Positions 1 through 7,894 of a stretch of 64,000 nt of DNA are shown here, in pieces. The notes below the pieces were generated by a model. It had not been told where the DNA came from and did not search any database. It was given only the letters and a program-made list of their open reading frames with translations. The stretch is from positions 98,918 through 162,917 of the forward strand of contig NZ_BQHJ01000017.1 of assembly GCF_021603645.1 (NCBI RefSeq), read 5' to 3'. How positions within the stretch are numbered: position 1 is the stretch's first letter; the number at the start of each line of letters is the position of its first letter. This stretch comes from Pseudomonas pseudonitroreducens (GTDB lineage: Bacteria > Pseudomonadota > Gammaproteobacteria > Pseudomonadales > Pseudomonadaceae). Position numbers and translations under genes: made by a program.

Positions 1-235
1 GCAGGACCCGCGCCTGCAGGGCATGACCCAGCGCGAGTTCGAAATCTTCGTGATGCTCGCCCGCGGCCTGCCGGTGCGGCAGGTGGCGGAGCACCTGTGC
101 ATCAGCGCCAAGACCGTGTCGAACCACGTCACGCTGCTCAAGCAGAAGCTGCAGGTGGTGTCCCATGCCGAGCTGGTGCACCTGGCCATCGATGCCGGGG
201 TGCTGCGGGTCGGCGCCGAGGCGCTGGCCGGCTAA
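1..235 (+). CDS. LuxR/NarL-type regulator, C-terminal fragment
   Basis: Only the last 77 codons are inside the window; the reading frame is open from base 2 and stops at TAA 233-235. The visible part is a LuxR-type helix-turn-helix DNA-binding domain: it opens with the family's TQREFEIFVMLARG segment (usual form LTxREREVLxLxAxG), followed by a recognition helix in ISAKTVSNHVTLLKQKL. The N-terminal part that would show whether it is a response regulator or a ligand-binding regulator lies upstream. It ends 2 bases before the stop codon of the convergent acetyltransferase/peptidase gene, so the two transcripts run into each other with no visible terminator. Confidence 0.85.
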   Translation, partial: QDPRLQGMTQREFEIFVMLARGLPVRQVAEHLCISAKTVSNHVTLLKQKLQVVSHAELVHLAIDAGVLRVGAEALAG

Positions 236-237
236 CC

Positions 238-1332
238 TCAGCGCTTGTAGAGAATCACCGCGGCGCGCAACTTGCTGCGGCCGAAGCGACTCATCTGTTC
301 GAATTCCGCATGGCTCACCGGGATGTGCTGGCAGTCCAGCGGCTCGCGATGCTGGCTGTGGTCGACGTCGGGGTCGTGGAGGTAGACGAAGTCCTCGTCG
401 CAATCGGTGACCGTCACCCAGTGCGGGGCCTTGGAGCGGGTCAGGCGGTAGCTGCTGATCAGCACCATCGGCTGGCCGCCAGCCTCCAGCGCGCTGTCGA
501 TGTCCAACTGGTTGAGCAGCAGTTGCTCCACGTCGCTGCGGGCCAGTTCGGCGGCGAAGTCCTCGTGGACCAGGCGCATGACCTCGCGCTTCTCCTCACT
601 GCGCACGCCATCGAGGAACAGCGGGCCATCCTCCGACAATTGCAGCTGCACGCGGAATCCCCGTCGGTGCGCCGCCAGCGCCAGGCCCTGCGGGCTGCAG
701 CCACCGTGGCCGGCAGTCATGTAGATGGTGGTGGCCTCGCGCCACAGGCGCAGCTCCTCGCGGCGCTCCAGTCGCCGACTGGGCTCCAGCGCGCCCATGG
801 CCATCAGCAGGGCCGAGGGCCCGCAGGTGAATTCGGTGGTCTGCCGGTAATAGGGCACGTGACGGTGGGTACGCTCGTTGATCTGACGAATGCGCTTCTC
901 GAAGCGCAGGGCTTCGCTATGGTCTTCGTAGTAGTCGCGCACCTTGGCGAACGGACGATAGCCATTGCGCTCGTAGAGGGCGATGGCTCCGCGATTGTCC
1001 GGGCGCACTTCCAGGCGCAGGTAGGCGCAGTCGTTCTGCAGGGCTTCGGCTTCGGCCCGATCCAGCAGCTTCTGACCCAGCCCGATGCCGCGCGCACGCT
1101 CGTCCACGGCAATGGAGTAGAGGCGCGCCAGTGACGTGCCCTGATGGAACAGCACCAGCGCGTAGCCCAGCAACTGGCCGTCGGACTCGGCGACGGTGAG
1201 GCTGGCGTGGGCGCGGGTGATCATCCACTGGAAGTTGCGGCGGGACAGGCGGTCGTGTTCGAAACAGCGGTTTTCCATCTCGACCAGGGCTGGCAGGTCG
1301 TCGGCGGAAGCGGCGCGGAACTGGAGTTTCAT
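238..1332 (-). CDS. GNAT acetyltransferase fused to C39-like cysteine peptidase
   Basis: This is a 364-residue two-domain protein. Residues 1-145 form a GNAT N-acetyltransferase of the RimI type, with the acetyl-CoA loop RARGIGLG around 79-86. Residues 155-364 form a papain-like C39-type peptidase domain (the DUF3335 family) with a plausible catalytic triad: Cys170 in TEFTCGP, His304 in PHWVT and Asp320 in LHDPD. There is no signal peptide, so it should be cytoplasmic. It is divergent from the RimK-like ATP-grasp gene, 139 bp away. Comparative-genomics work on amidoligases links such GNAT-peptidase fusions with RLAN/RimK ligases and predicts peptide tagging or peptide-metabolite synthesis. 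The substrate cannot be read from the sequence. Confidence 0.88.
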   Translation of the reverse strand: MKLQFRAASADDLPALVEMENRCFEHDRLSRRNFQWMITRAHASLTVAESDGQLLGYALVLFHQGTSLARLYSIAVDERARGIGLGQKLLDRAEAEALQNDCAYLRLEVRPDNRGAIALYERNGYRPFAKVRDYYEDHSEALRFEKRIRQINERTHRHVPYYRQTTEFTCGPSALLMAMGALEPSRRLERREELRLWREATTIYMTAGHGGCSPQGLALAAHRRGFRVQLQLSEDGPLFLDGVRSEEKREVMRLVHEDFAAELARSDVEQLLLNQLDIDSALEAGGQPMVLISSYRLTRSKAPHWVTVTDCDEDFVYLHDPDVDHSQHREPLDCQHIPVSHAEFEQMSRFGRSKLRAAVILYKR

Positions 1333-1471
1333 AGAGTAAGCATTCGTTAATCTGCGGGGCGCACCGTGTCGGTGCTGGCTGCGAACGGGCGCGGTTCAGT
1401 GCGGTCGAAGCAGCAACCAGTATTGTCCTGGCCTATCGGCGCGGCAAGCGCGGGGCAACTTCGGAGGTGTC

Positions 1472-2962
1472 GTGAGCAAGCTGTTCATCATCGTGGAACG
1501 CAAGGAAGACTGGGCCTCCTACTATCCCAGCGAAGACGTGGTCAGCGCCCAGGAGTACCTGGAGATGCCCATCGACGACGACAATGGCAAGCGTGTGCAG
1601 GTGATCAACCTGTGCCGCAACTATCGCTATCTGGGCCACGGCTACTACTGCTCGCTGCTGGCCGAGGCGCGCGGGCACAAGGTGATCCCGTCGGTGCGCA
1701 GCATCAGCGAGCTGGCCAAGAAGTCACTCTACAGCCTGGCGCTGGAGGACCTGGAGAAGACCCTCGACAAGGCGCTGGCCGATCACCCCTACGGCAGCAC
1801 CGATGGTTTCACCCTGACGCTGTACTTCGGCCGTACCGATATCGAGCCGCTGCAGGACCTGGCGCGCCAGCTGTTCGAGGCGCTGCCATGCCCGATGCTG
1901 CTGGTGGAGTTCCGCAAGAACCGTGGCTGGCATATCGAAGGCGTGAAGCCGGGAAACATCCACAAGCTGCGCGAGGATCAGGAGGACCAGTTCGCCGCCG
2001 CGCTGGAGGGCTTCAGCCGGCAGATCTGGCGCAAGCCGCGCTCGCGCAAGCAGTACCGTTACGACCTGGCGATCCTGCACGATCCCGAGGAGGCCTTCCC
2101 GCCGTCGGACCTCAAGGCGCTGAAGAACTTCATTCGTGTCGGCCGCAGCCTCGGCATCGACGTCGAGCTGATCGAAAAGAAGGACTACTCGCGCCTGGCC
2201 GAGTACGACGCGCTGCTGATCCGCGAGACCACCAGCGTCAGCGACCACACCTATCGCTTCGCCAAGAAGGCCGAGAGCGAGGGCATGGTGGTGATGGACG
2301 ATCCGGTGTCGATCCTGCGCTGCACCAACAAGGTCTACCTGGCTGACCTGCTGCGCAGCCACAAGCTCGGCATGCCGGCCACCGAAATCCTCTACAAGGA
2401 CAACCCGCAGGAGCTGGAAAAGGTCGGCGAACGCCTGGGCTTCCCACTGGTGCTGAAGATTCCCGACGGCAGCTTCTCCCGCGGGGTGATCAAGGTGGCT
2501 GACCAGAAGGAACTGCTCAAGGCCAGCGCCGAACTCTTCGAGCGCTCGGTGCTGCTGCTCGCCCAGGAGTTCTTCTATACCGAATACGACTGGCGGATCG
2601 GCGTCTTGAACCAGAAACCCATATTCGCCTGCCAGTACTTCATGTCCAAGGGGCACTGGCAGATCTACGACCACAGCCCGGGTGCCGAGGAATTGAGCGG
2701 CGATTTCCGCACCATGGCGGTCCACGAGGCGCCGCGCAAGGTCGTGGAGCTGGCGGTGAAAACCGCCAACCTGATCGGCGACGGGCTCTACGGCGTGGAC
2801 TTGAAGCAGGCTGGGGAGCGGGTGGTGGTGATCGAGGTGAACGACAACCCGAACATCGACTGCGGGGTGGAGGACGTGTACCTGGGGGACGACCTCTACA
2901 AGCTGGTACTCGAGGAGTTTGTGCGGCGCCTGGAAGTCAAGCGGCGCGGGCATGGGTGGTGA
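1472..2962 (+). CDS. RimK-like ATP-grasp ligase with N-terminal RLAN domain
   Basis: The product has 496 residues. The N-terminal half (about 1-270) matches the RLAN domain (RimK-like ATP-grasp N-terminal domain). The C-terminal half (about 285-490) is an ATP-grasp fold like the glutamate ligase RimK, with a nucleotide-binding stretch KIPDGSFSRGVIKV and the metal-binding signature VVVIEVNDNPNIDCG near the end. The GTG start at 1472 is preceded by GGAGGT at 1462-1467. Known relatives join amino acids to a carboxylate using ATP; the acceptor here is unknown. It is much longer than ribosomal RimK (about 300 residues), so S6 modification should not be assumed. The divergent GNAT-peptidase gene is the likely partner. 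Confidence 0.88.
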   Translation: MSKLFIIVERKEDWASYYPSEDVVSAQEYLEMPIDDDNGKRVQVINLCRNYRYLGHGYYCSLLAEARGHKVIPSVRSISELAKKSLYSLALEDLEKTLDKALADHPYGSTDGFTLTLYFGRTDIEPLQDLARQLFEALPCPMLLVEFRKNRGWHIEGVKPGNIHKLREDQEDQFAAALEGFSRQIWRKPRSRKQYRYDLAILHDPEEAFPPSDLKALKNFIRVGRSLGIDVELIEKKDYSRLAEYDALLIRETTSVSDHTYRFAKKAESEGMVVMDDPVSILRCTNKVYLADLLRSHKLGMPATEILYKDNPQELEKVGERLGFPLVLKIPDGSFSRGVIKVADQKELLKASAELFERSVLLLAQEFFYTEYDWRIGVLNQKPIFACQYFMSKGHWQIYDHSPGAEELSGDFRTMAVHEAPRKVVELAVKTANLIGDGLYGVDLKQAGERVVVIEVNDNPNIDCGVEDVYLGDDLYKLVLEEFVRRLEVKRRGHGW

Positions 2963-2974
2963 GAACGAATCGTC

Positions 2975-3000
2975 ATTGACCTTATAGGAAAACGGTCAAT
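2975..3000. promoter_or_regulatory. Inverted repeat ahead of the sigma54-activator gene
   Basis: A perfect 7-bp inverted repeat (ATTGACC at 2975-2981 and GGTCAAT at 2994-3000, 12-bp spacer) lies in the 131-bp gap between the ligase gene and the activator gene. The rest of the gap is AT-rich (runs of T and A at 3050-3075), unlike the coding DNA around it. The repeat could be an operator or a weak terminator for the ligase gene; it has no U-tract, so an operator seems more likely. Confidence 0.35.
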
Positions 3001-3093
3001 GGGGCGCGTCAATATATTGCTAGCGTTACAAATTGGAGCGCCAACCAACTGTTTTTTAAAGTTTTTCAAAATAATGGCGCCAAGGAAGGGAGC

Positions 3094-4428
3094 ATGCTCG
3101 AGGCAGCAACGAATTTTCGTCGCCTGCTGGTTGTCGATCCGTGCGACGACTGCCGCAGGCTTTTACCCGGATTACGGGCAGCAGGATGGGAAGTAGACAG
3201 CTGCGAGCTGGATAACGCCGGCAATCGTGGTTGCGACGTAGGCCTGCTGCGCCTTCAGCCCCGGCATCTGGAACGCCGGGAGTCCGTCAAGGAACTCATC
3301 AGCCGCAGCGGTACGGAATGGATCGCTGTGCTCAGCCCGGACGTCTTGCCCTTGAATGAGGTGGGCGACTTCGTCAGTGAATGGTTCTTCGATTTCCATA
3401 CCTTGCCCTTCGATGTGGCGCGGGTGCAGGTCACCCTTGGCCGCGCTTTCGGCATGGCGCGCCTGCGCGGGCGCGGCAGCGTGCACAACGATGAACACGA
3501 ACACGAACTGTTGGGCGAAAGCCGCGATGTGCGCGAGTTGCGCAAGCTGCTGGCGAAGTTCGCGCCGACCGAATCCCCGGTGCTCATCCGTGGCGAGAGC
3601 GGTACCGGCAAGGAACTGGTGGCGCGCACGCTGCACCGCCAGTCGCGCCGGGCCATCCGGCCATTCGTGGCGATCAACTGCGGGGCGATGCCCGAGGCGC
3701 TGATCCAGTCGGAGCTGTTCGGCCATGAGAAGGGTGCCTTCACCGGTGCCCACCAGCGCAAGATCGGCCGTTTCGAGCAGGCCAATGGCGGCACGCTGTT
3801 CCTCGACGAAGTGGGCGACCTGCCGTTGGAGCTGCAGGCCAACCTGCTGCGGGTTTTGCAGGAGAAGCAGATCGAGCGCGTCGGCGGCAGCCAGCCGATC
3901 GATGTCGATGTGCGAGTGCTGGCGGCGACCCACGTCGACCTAGAGCAGGCGATCCGCGCCGGGCAGTTTCGCGAGGACCTCTACTACCGGCTCAATGTCC
4001 TGCAGGTTTCCACGTCACCACTGCGCGAGCGCAACGGTGACCTGGCGTTGCTGGCCAATCACTTCGCCCATCTCTACAGCGTCGAGACCGGCTGCCGCCC
4101 GCGGCGCTTCTCGGACGATGCGCTGGCGGCGATGGCCGAGCACGGCTGGCCGGGCAACGTGCGTGAGCTGGCGAATCGGGTGCGGCGCGGCCTGGTGCTG
4201 GCCGAAGGACGACAGATCGAGGCTCGGGACCTGGGCCTGGAGCGGGAGAAGGGTCGCTCGGTGCACCTGCCGCTGGTGACCCTGGAGGAATACAAGCTCG
4301 GCGCCGAACGCCAGGCCATGTGCGATGCACTGGCCCGGCACGGCGACAACCTCAGCGTGGCGGCGCGGATGCTGGGCATCTCGCGGCCGACTTTCTATCG
4401 CTTGCTGCACAAGCATCAGTTGCGCTAG
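3094..4428 (+). CDS. VpsR-like sigma54-dependent activator, probable fap regulator
   Basis: A bacterial enhancer-binding protein of 444 residues. Residues 1-125 form a receiver-like VpsR/FleQ-type domain without a canonical phosphorylation pocket and ending in FFDFHTLPFDVARV. The AAA+ domain has Walker A GESGTGKE (167-174), the sigma54-contacting loop GAFTGA (214-219, intact) and Walker B GGTLFLDE (232-239). A Fis-type helix-turn-helix ends the protein (about 418-444). The start is chosen for its AAGGAAGGGAG ribosome site. VpsR of Vibrio cholerae answers to c-di-GMP and drives biofilm matrix genes. Convergence with the fap amyloid operon, plus the sigma54-type promoter of that operon, suggests this protein activates fap; that link is inference. 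Confidence 0.87.
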   Translation: MLEAATNFRRLLVVDPCDDCRRLLPGLRAAGWEVDSCELDNAGNRGCDVGLLRLQPRHLERRESVKELISRSGTEWIAVLSPDVLPLNEVGDFVSEWFFDFHTLPFDVARVQVTLGRAFGMARLRGRGSVHNDEHEHELLGESRDVRELRKLLAKFAPTESPVLIRGESGTGKELVARTLHRQSRRAIRPFVAINCGAMPEALIQSELFGHEKGAFTGAHQRKIGRFEQANGGTLFLDEVGDLPLELQANLLRVLQEKQIERVGGSQPIDVDVRVLAATHVDLEQAIRAGQFREDLYYRLNVLQVSTSPLRERNGDLALLANHFAHLYSVETGCRPRRFSDDALAAMAEHGWPGNVRELANRVRRGLVLAEGRQIEARDLGLEREKGRSVHLPLVTLEEYKLGAERQAMCDALARHGDNLSVAARMLGISRPTFYRLLHKHQLR

Positions 4429-4983
4429 GGCGGGGATACCGGTCGGGGCGGGAGCGGACGCGGGTCCGTTGCCCGCCGCGATTCGGTGGGTGTCGCAACA
4501 ATCTCGAATTGGCCAATTTACGGGCAACGGCCTCCAAGCGGCAGATGGCTGAGGTTCGCACTGGCGCAGGAGCGGACTCTGTCCGCGATGCTGTCCGGCG
4601 CGATTCCAACCTGTCGCGGACGGAGTCCGCTCCTACGTAAATGTCTGCTTCAGGTGCCGAACACCTCGCCAGTGCTCCCTGTAGGAGCGAGCTTGCTCGC
4701 GAACTGCCCGACGCTGGAGCAGCGGGGAAGACATCGCGGACGCAGTCCGCTCCTGCGAGATACCTCTGCGCTTGGGCCATCCCTCACCCTCACCCTGGCC
4801 CTCTCTCAAGGGGAGAGGGGACCGTTTGGTGCAGGATGAAACCTTCGCGTTAGTCGACTCGGACTGCCCTCTCCCTGAGGAGCGGGACGCGCAGCCAGGG
4901 TTGGGGTGAGGGGGAAGACGCAGCGACGAACTATCCAGAGAAGACAGTTGCTGCTGCGTACAGGTGACTATCTCTGGAAAAGA
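4429..4983. repeat. Repeat-filled intergenic region with composite repeat copy A
   Basis: No gene is visible in this roughly 600-bp gap. It holds REP-type palindromes of two kinds: GGAGCGAGCTTGCTCGCGAA (near 4682-4703) and GCGGACGGAGTCCGCTCC (for example 4616-4633), the latter in inverted pairs. From about 4614 to 4955 the sequence is a near-copy of 24340-24673. The shared block also contains a CCCTCACCC / GGGTGAGGG outer stem and a CCCTCTC / GAGAGGG inner stem (about 4778-4912), which would fold into a large cruciform or RNA hairpin. Confidence 0.85.
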
Positions 4984-5008
4984 CAAAGGCCCCGAAAAGG
5001 GGCCTTTG
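4984..5008. terminator. Bidirectional terminator after fapF
   Basis: A perfect hairpin with arms AAAGGCCCC and GGGGCCTTT and a GAAAA loop lies 20 bases downstream of the fapF stop on the minus strand. T-rich ends on both strands make it suitable to stop fap transcripts and read-through from the activator gene side. Confidence 0.8.
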
Positions 5009-5027
5009 CGTTCGGACTGCCGAACCG

Positions 5028-6302
5028 TCAGAAGTAATACGGGAATTTCACGCTGAAGCTGAAATCCGGCGCATCCGGCGAGATGCCGATGGACAGGTTC
5101 GGCACGATGGTCAGGTTGGGGCTCCACGCATAGGTCAGGCCCCAGTTGAAGTACGCCGCGTTGGCGTCGCTGCCGGTGACGGTAGTCCAGTCGCCGCCGT
5201 CGGCCTTGATCTTGCTCTTCTGGGCGATCAGGTCGGAGAAGGAGAACGACATACTGGTCTTCTCGTTGAGGGCGAAGGCCACGCCCGCACCGATCTGGAA
5301 CCAGTCGCCGAGGTCGACCTTGCCTTTCTGCTTCACGCCCTCGGTGGGGCTGATGTCGTCGAAGGACTCCTCGAGGTTGTAGGTGTACGAGAAACTGCCG
5401 AACAGCACAGCCGGGTCGACGGTCTTGACCAGCGAGATGCCGGGGGTAACCGACCATACGCCGTTGCCGGTGGGCAGCGAATCGGGCACGTTGAGGTTGT
5501 CGTTGTCCGAGGCGCGCTTGAGCTTGATGCCGTAGGGTTCCTTGCCGGTGGGCGCCTTGATCCGCAAGCTGACCACCGCGTCGGGGCGCGACTCGGTTTC
5601 GTCCATGAACTTGTAGGCGATGCCGACGTTGACGTCGCCCAGGGTCGGGTCGCGGGTGACCGTCTTGTCGGTGGACTGCGCCGTGGAGTTGCCGGCGCCG
5701 GCCGATTCGAAGGTGCTCTCGCGGTACACCACGGGGGCGTTGACGTCGAACTGCCAGCGGTTGTTCCAGTTGTAGCGGCCGGTGAGGTCCAGGGTCCAGT
5801 TGTCGGCCTTGATGTTGTCTACGCCGATATTGCCCAGGAAGATCGTGTCCAGTGCCAGGAAGCCATTGAGAATCAGCTGCTTGGTGTCGTAGTGGGTATA
5901 GGTGATGCCGGTTTCGAAGCTGAACGCGCCATTACCGAAGAAGCCGCTCGCCTCGTCGTAGAGGTTCTCCACGCTCTTGGGCGGGCTGGCGTCGTCCTTG
6001 AGCGACTCGCCGTAGGAGCTGCCGCTGGCGGCAACGGTGTTGCCGGTTCCGGGTGGTGTGGGCTTGCCGGTGGAAGTAACCAGGCGCTTGGGCTGGGCGG
6101 GTGCAGCCGGTGCTTCCTCGACCTGCCTGACCCTCTGCTCCAGCACCATCAGTGCCTTCTGCTGTGACTCGTAGCGCTGCTTGAGTTCAAGCAGCTCCTG
6201 TTTCAACGCCTCCACCTCGGCTTCCGTCGCTGCTGCGGCGTGAGTCGAGGGGAGTAAAGCGGATACACAGATTGCAGTTCCTAGCGTTAGCGATCGGTGC
6301 AT
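5028..6302 (-). CDS. fapF: FapF, outer-membrane channel for amyloid secretion
   Basis: This 424-residue protein is the last gene of the fap operon. A signal peptide (residues 1-24, ending THAAAA) is followed by a coiled-coil stretch of Glu/Leu/Lys/Gln heptads (about 27-63). A Pro/Thr-rich linker follows, then a C-terminal beta-barrel of alternating aromatic/polar strands ending in Phe-Pro-Tyr-Tyr-Phe, a typical outer-membrane terminus. Known FapF is a trimeric barrel plugged by its N-terminal helix that lets FapC, FapB and FapE leave the periplasm. Its start is 53 bases after the fapE stop, with AAGGA upstream, so it is co-transcribed. Confidence 0.93.
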   Translation of the reverse strand: MHRSLTLGTAICVSALLPSTHAAAATEAEVEALKQELLELKQRYESQQKALMVLEQRVRQVEEAPAAPAQPKRLVTSTGKPTPPGTGNTVAASGSSYGESLKDDASPPKSVENLYDEASGFFGNGAFSFETGITYTHYDTKQLILNGFLALDTIFLGNIGVDNIKADNWTLDLTGRYNWNNRWQFDVNAPVVYRESTFESAGAGNSTAQSTDKTVTRDPTLGDVNVGIAYKFMDETESRPDAVVSLRIKAPTGKEPYGIKLKRASDNDNLNVPDSLPTGNGVWSVTPGISLVKTVDPAVLFGSFSYTYNLEESFDDISPTEGVKQKGKVDLGDWFQIGAGVAFALNEKTSMSFSFSDLIAQKSKIKADGGDWTTVTGSDANAAYFNWGLTYAWSPNLTIVPNLSIGISPDAPDFSFSVKFPYYF

Positions 6303-6355
6303 GGCGCGCTGTCCTTCTTATTAGGTTGGACTTCACAGTCGCACTGGAGCGTAGA

Positions 6356-7093
6356 TCACATACCCATGGTGCGAAGCCCTTTGAGCTGGTCGAGATTGCA
6401 GTCGAGCGCTCCAGACGACGGAAGGTTGTTTTTCAGCACTACGCTGAGCTGCGCCAGGTTGTTCACGGCGTTGTTGCCGCCCACCATCTGCGCCGCCTGA
6501 AGCAGGCCGCCGGCAGCCAGTTGCTGCATGCTGGAGCCCTGGCCGTTGGCGTTGATCGCCAGCTGGATGCCACCGCTGCCGGGTGACACGCTGACGGTGC
6601 CGGCGCCGTTGCTGGCGGTAATGGGCGTGGAGTTCAGCGGTGTGCCCTGCTGGGCCACGGCGGGGGCCTGGTCGGCCTCCTTCACATCGATGCTGACGTT
6701 GTTCGCGGCGGTGTTGTAGTCGCCTGCCGCACGGACGCTCTGCGTCACGCCCTGGGTCTGGTTCAGGCCGGCGCCGCCGGTGACGGTGCCAGTGCCCGCA
6801 GCGGGGGCGGCGGCAGTGCCTTTCTCGTCGATGGTGGTCACGTAGAACTGCGGTTTGATGGTGGATTCCTGGATCTGCATGCTGACCTTGGCGCCGATGT
6901 TGTCACCCACGGCGTTCTTCCAGGTGCTGCTCATGACGATGCCGAAGCTGATGACCCGGCCAGGCATCACGTACTTGCCGCGAAGTTGGGCCAGCTCCTG
7001 ATCTTTCAGCTCGATCGGCTTGAAGACGCTTTCCGCCCGGACCGGCAGGCAGGCCACTATGCAGGTGGCGGCAAGCAGCGGGATCACTTTCAT
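6356..7093 (-). CDS. fapE: FapE, extracellular amyloid-associated protein
   Basis: The product has 245 residues. The start at 7093 is preferred over an in-frame ATG at 7207 because it has a GGGGAG ribosome site and opens a good signal peptide (MKVIPLLAATCIVACLPVRA). The mature protein begins with a conserved-looking ELKDQELAQLRGKYVMPG segment, of a kind also found in bacteriocin-like and Fap-linked secreted proteins, and continues as low-complexity Ala/Gly/Asn/Gln-rich sequence. FapE is a minor component of purified Fap fibrils in other pseudomonads. The upstream gene is fapD, whose stop lies 46 bases from this start. Confidence 0.9.
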   Translation of the reverse strand: MKVIPLLAATCIVACLPVRAESVFKPIELKDQELAQLRGKYVMPGRVISFGIVMSSTWKNAVGDNIGAKVSMQIQESTIKPQFYVTTIDEKGTAAAPAAGTGTVTGGAGLNQTQGVTQSVRAAGDYNTAANNVSIDVKEADQAPAVAQQGTPLNSTPITASNGAGTVSVSPGSGGIQLAINANGQGSSMQQLAAGGLLQAAQMVGGNNAVNNLAQLSVVLKNNLPSSGALDCNLDQLKGLRTMGM

Positions 7094-7139
7094 TAGGGTT
7101 CTCCCCGGAAGGGTTCCTGCCTTCCATTCTTGTGCGGTC

Positions 7140-7820
7140 TCAGAGGAAGTCGCTCTGGATGAAGCCGAACTCCATGAGCTCTGCATCCTTGACCGGGCTG
7201 AACGCATTGATTCGGTCCCTGGCCGTCAGTGGATCGGGCGGATTCATCAGGGCATTGGCCTGTTCATAGCCCGGACCGATGACGGCGAAGATGATGCCGT
7301 TCCAGCCTTTGAGAAAATCTTCCTGGGTGAAGCGCTTGTGGCCCAGTACCGGGTCGCCGATGTAGACGTAGCCCTTGTAGGCACGCTGCATCACGACGAA
7401 GTGTTTGTAGCCGCGGATATCCATCAGCACTATCACCGGGATCGTCAGCTTCTCCAGAGAGGCGGCGGGGATTCGGTAGCCGCGGGCGCGCATGCCGATG
7501 GCTTCCAGGTAGGTCTTCATGTCGAGCATGGAGAAGCCCTGGGTGCGCACCAGGTTCGGATCGGCCCGGACCAGCATCCCCTTGATCACGAACTCCTCGT
7601 CCACGTCCAGCGCATAGGCCTGGCGCAGGATCGTCGCCAGCGCGGCGGCACCGCAGCTGAAGTCGGTCTTCTGCTGGACCAGGTTGCTGAACTTGCGCTC
7701 GCGGATGCTCTCGACGTGCTTGTAGGCCATCGACCCGCCGGGAAGGATGGCGAAGGGCAGTTGCGCGGCCTGCGCCGTGAGCGAGAAGAAGGCGAGCAGA
7801 AGCAGGGCGGACGTACGCAT
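7140..7820 (-). CDS. fapD: FapD, periplasmic C39-type cysteine peptidase
   Basis: A 226-residue protein with a signal peptide (about 1-19, ending AQAA) and a single C39 peptidase domain. The catalytic residues visible are Cys56 in KTDFSCGAA, His140 in GYKHFVV and Asp156 in IGDPVLG, matching the Cys-His-Asp arrangement of bacteriocin-leader peptidases. In the Fap system FapD is needed for export and is thought to process system components in the periplasm. It follows fapC after 74 bases that include a strong hairpin, which may lower its expression relative to the structural subunits. Confidence 0.92.
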   Translation of the reverse strand: MRTSALLLLAFFSLTAQAAQLPFAILPGGSMAYKHVESIRERKFSNLVQQKTDFSCGAAALATILRQAYALDVDEEFVIKGMLVRADPNLVRTQGFSMLDMKTYLEAIGMRARGYRIPAASLEKLTIPVIVLMDIRGYKHFVVMQRAYKGYVYIGDPVLGHKRFTQEDFLKGWNGIIFAVIGPGYEQANALMNPPDPLTARDRINAFSPVKDAELMEFGFIQSDFL

Positions 7821-7852
7821 GATCGTGACGCCTGGGGGCAGCTCAGGAGAAA

Positions 7853-7876
7853 GGAGGCTCCGTTGCCGGAGCCTCC
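7853..7876 (-). promoter_or_regulatory. Intercistronic hairpin between fapC and fapD
   Basis: A perfect 10-bp stem (GGAGGCTCCG pairing with CGGAGCCTCC) is capped, in the mRNA sense, by a GCAA loop of the GNRA class. It begins 18 bases after the fapC stop and is followed by TTTCTCC, a poor U-tract. It could act as a partial terminator or as a 3' barrier to exonucleases; either would favour fapABC mRNA over fapDEF. Confidence 0.8.
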
Positions 7877-7894
7877 GGTACTACGCCGTGTCGC

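Noticed and set aside
1472-2962. Naming the ligase rimK (ribosomal S6 modification)
   Set aside because: The protein is about 200 residues longer, with an RLAN domain and a peptidase/acetyltransferase partner, unlike ribosomal RimK.
2999-3196. 65-codon plus-strand frame overlapping the activator start
   Set aside because: It lacks a ribosome site and overlaps a well-supported gene start by about 100 bases.
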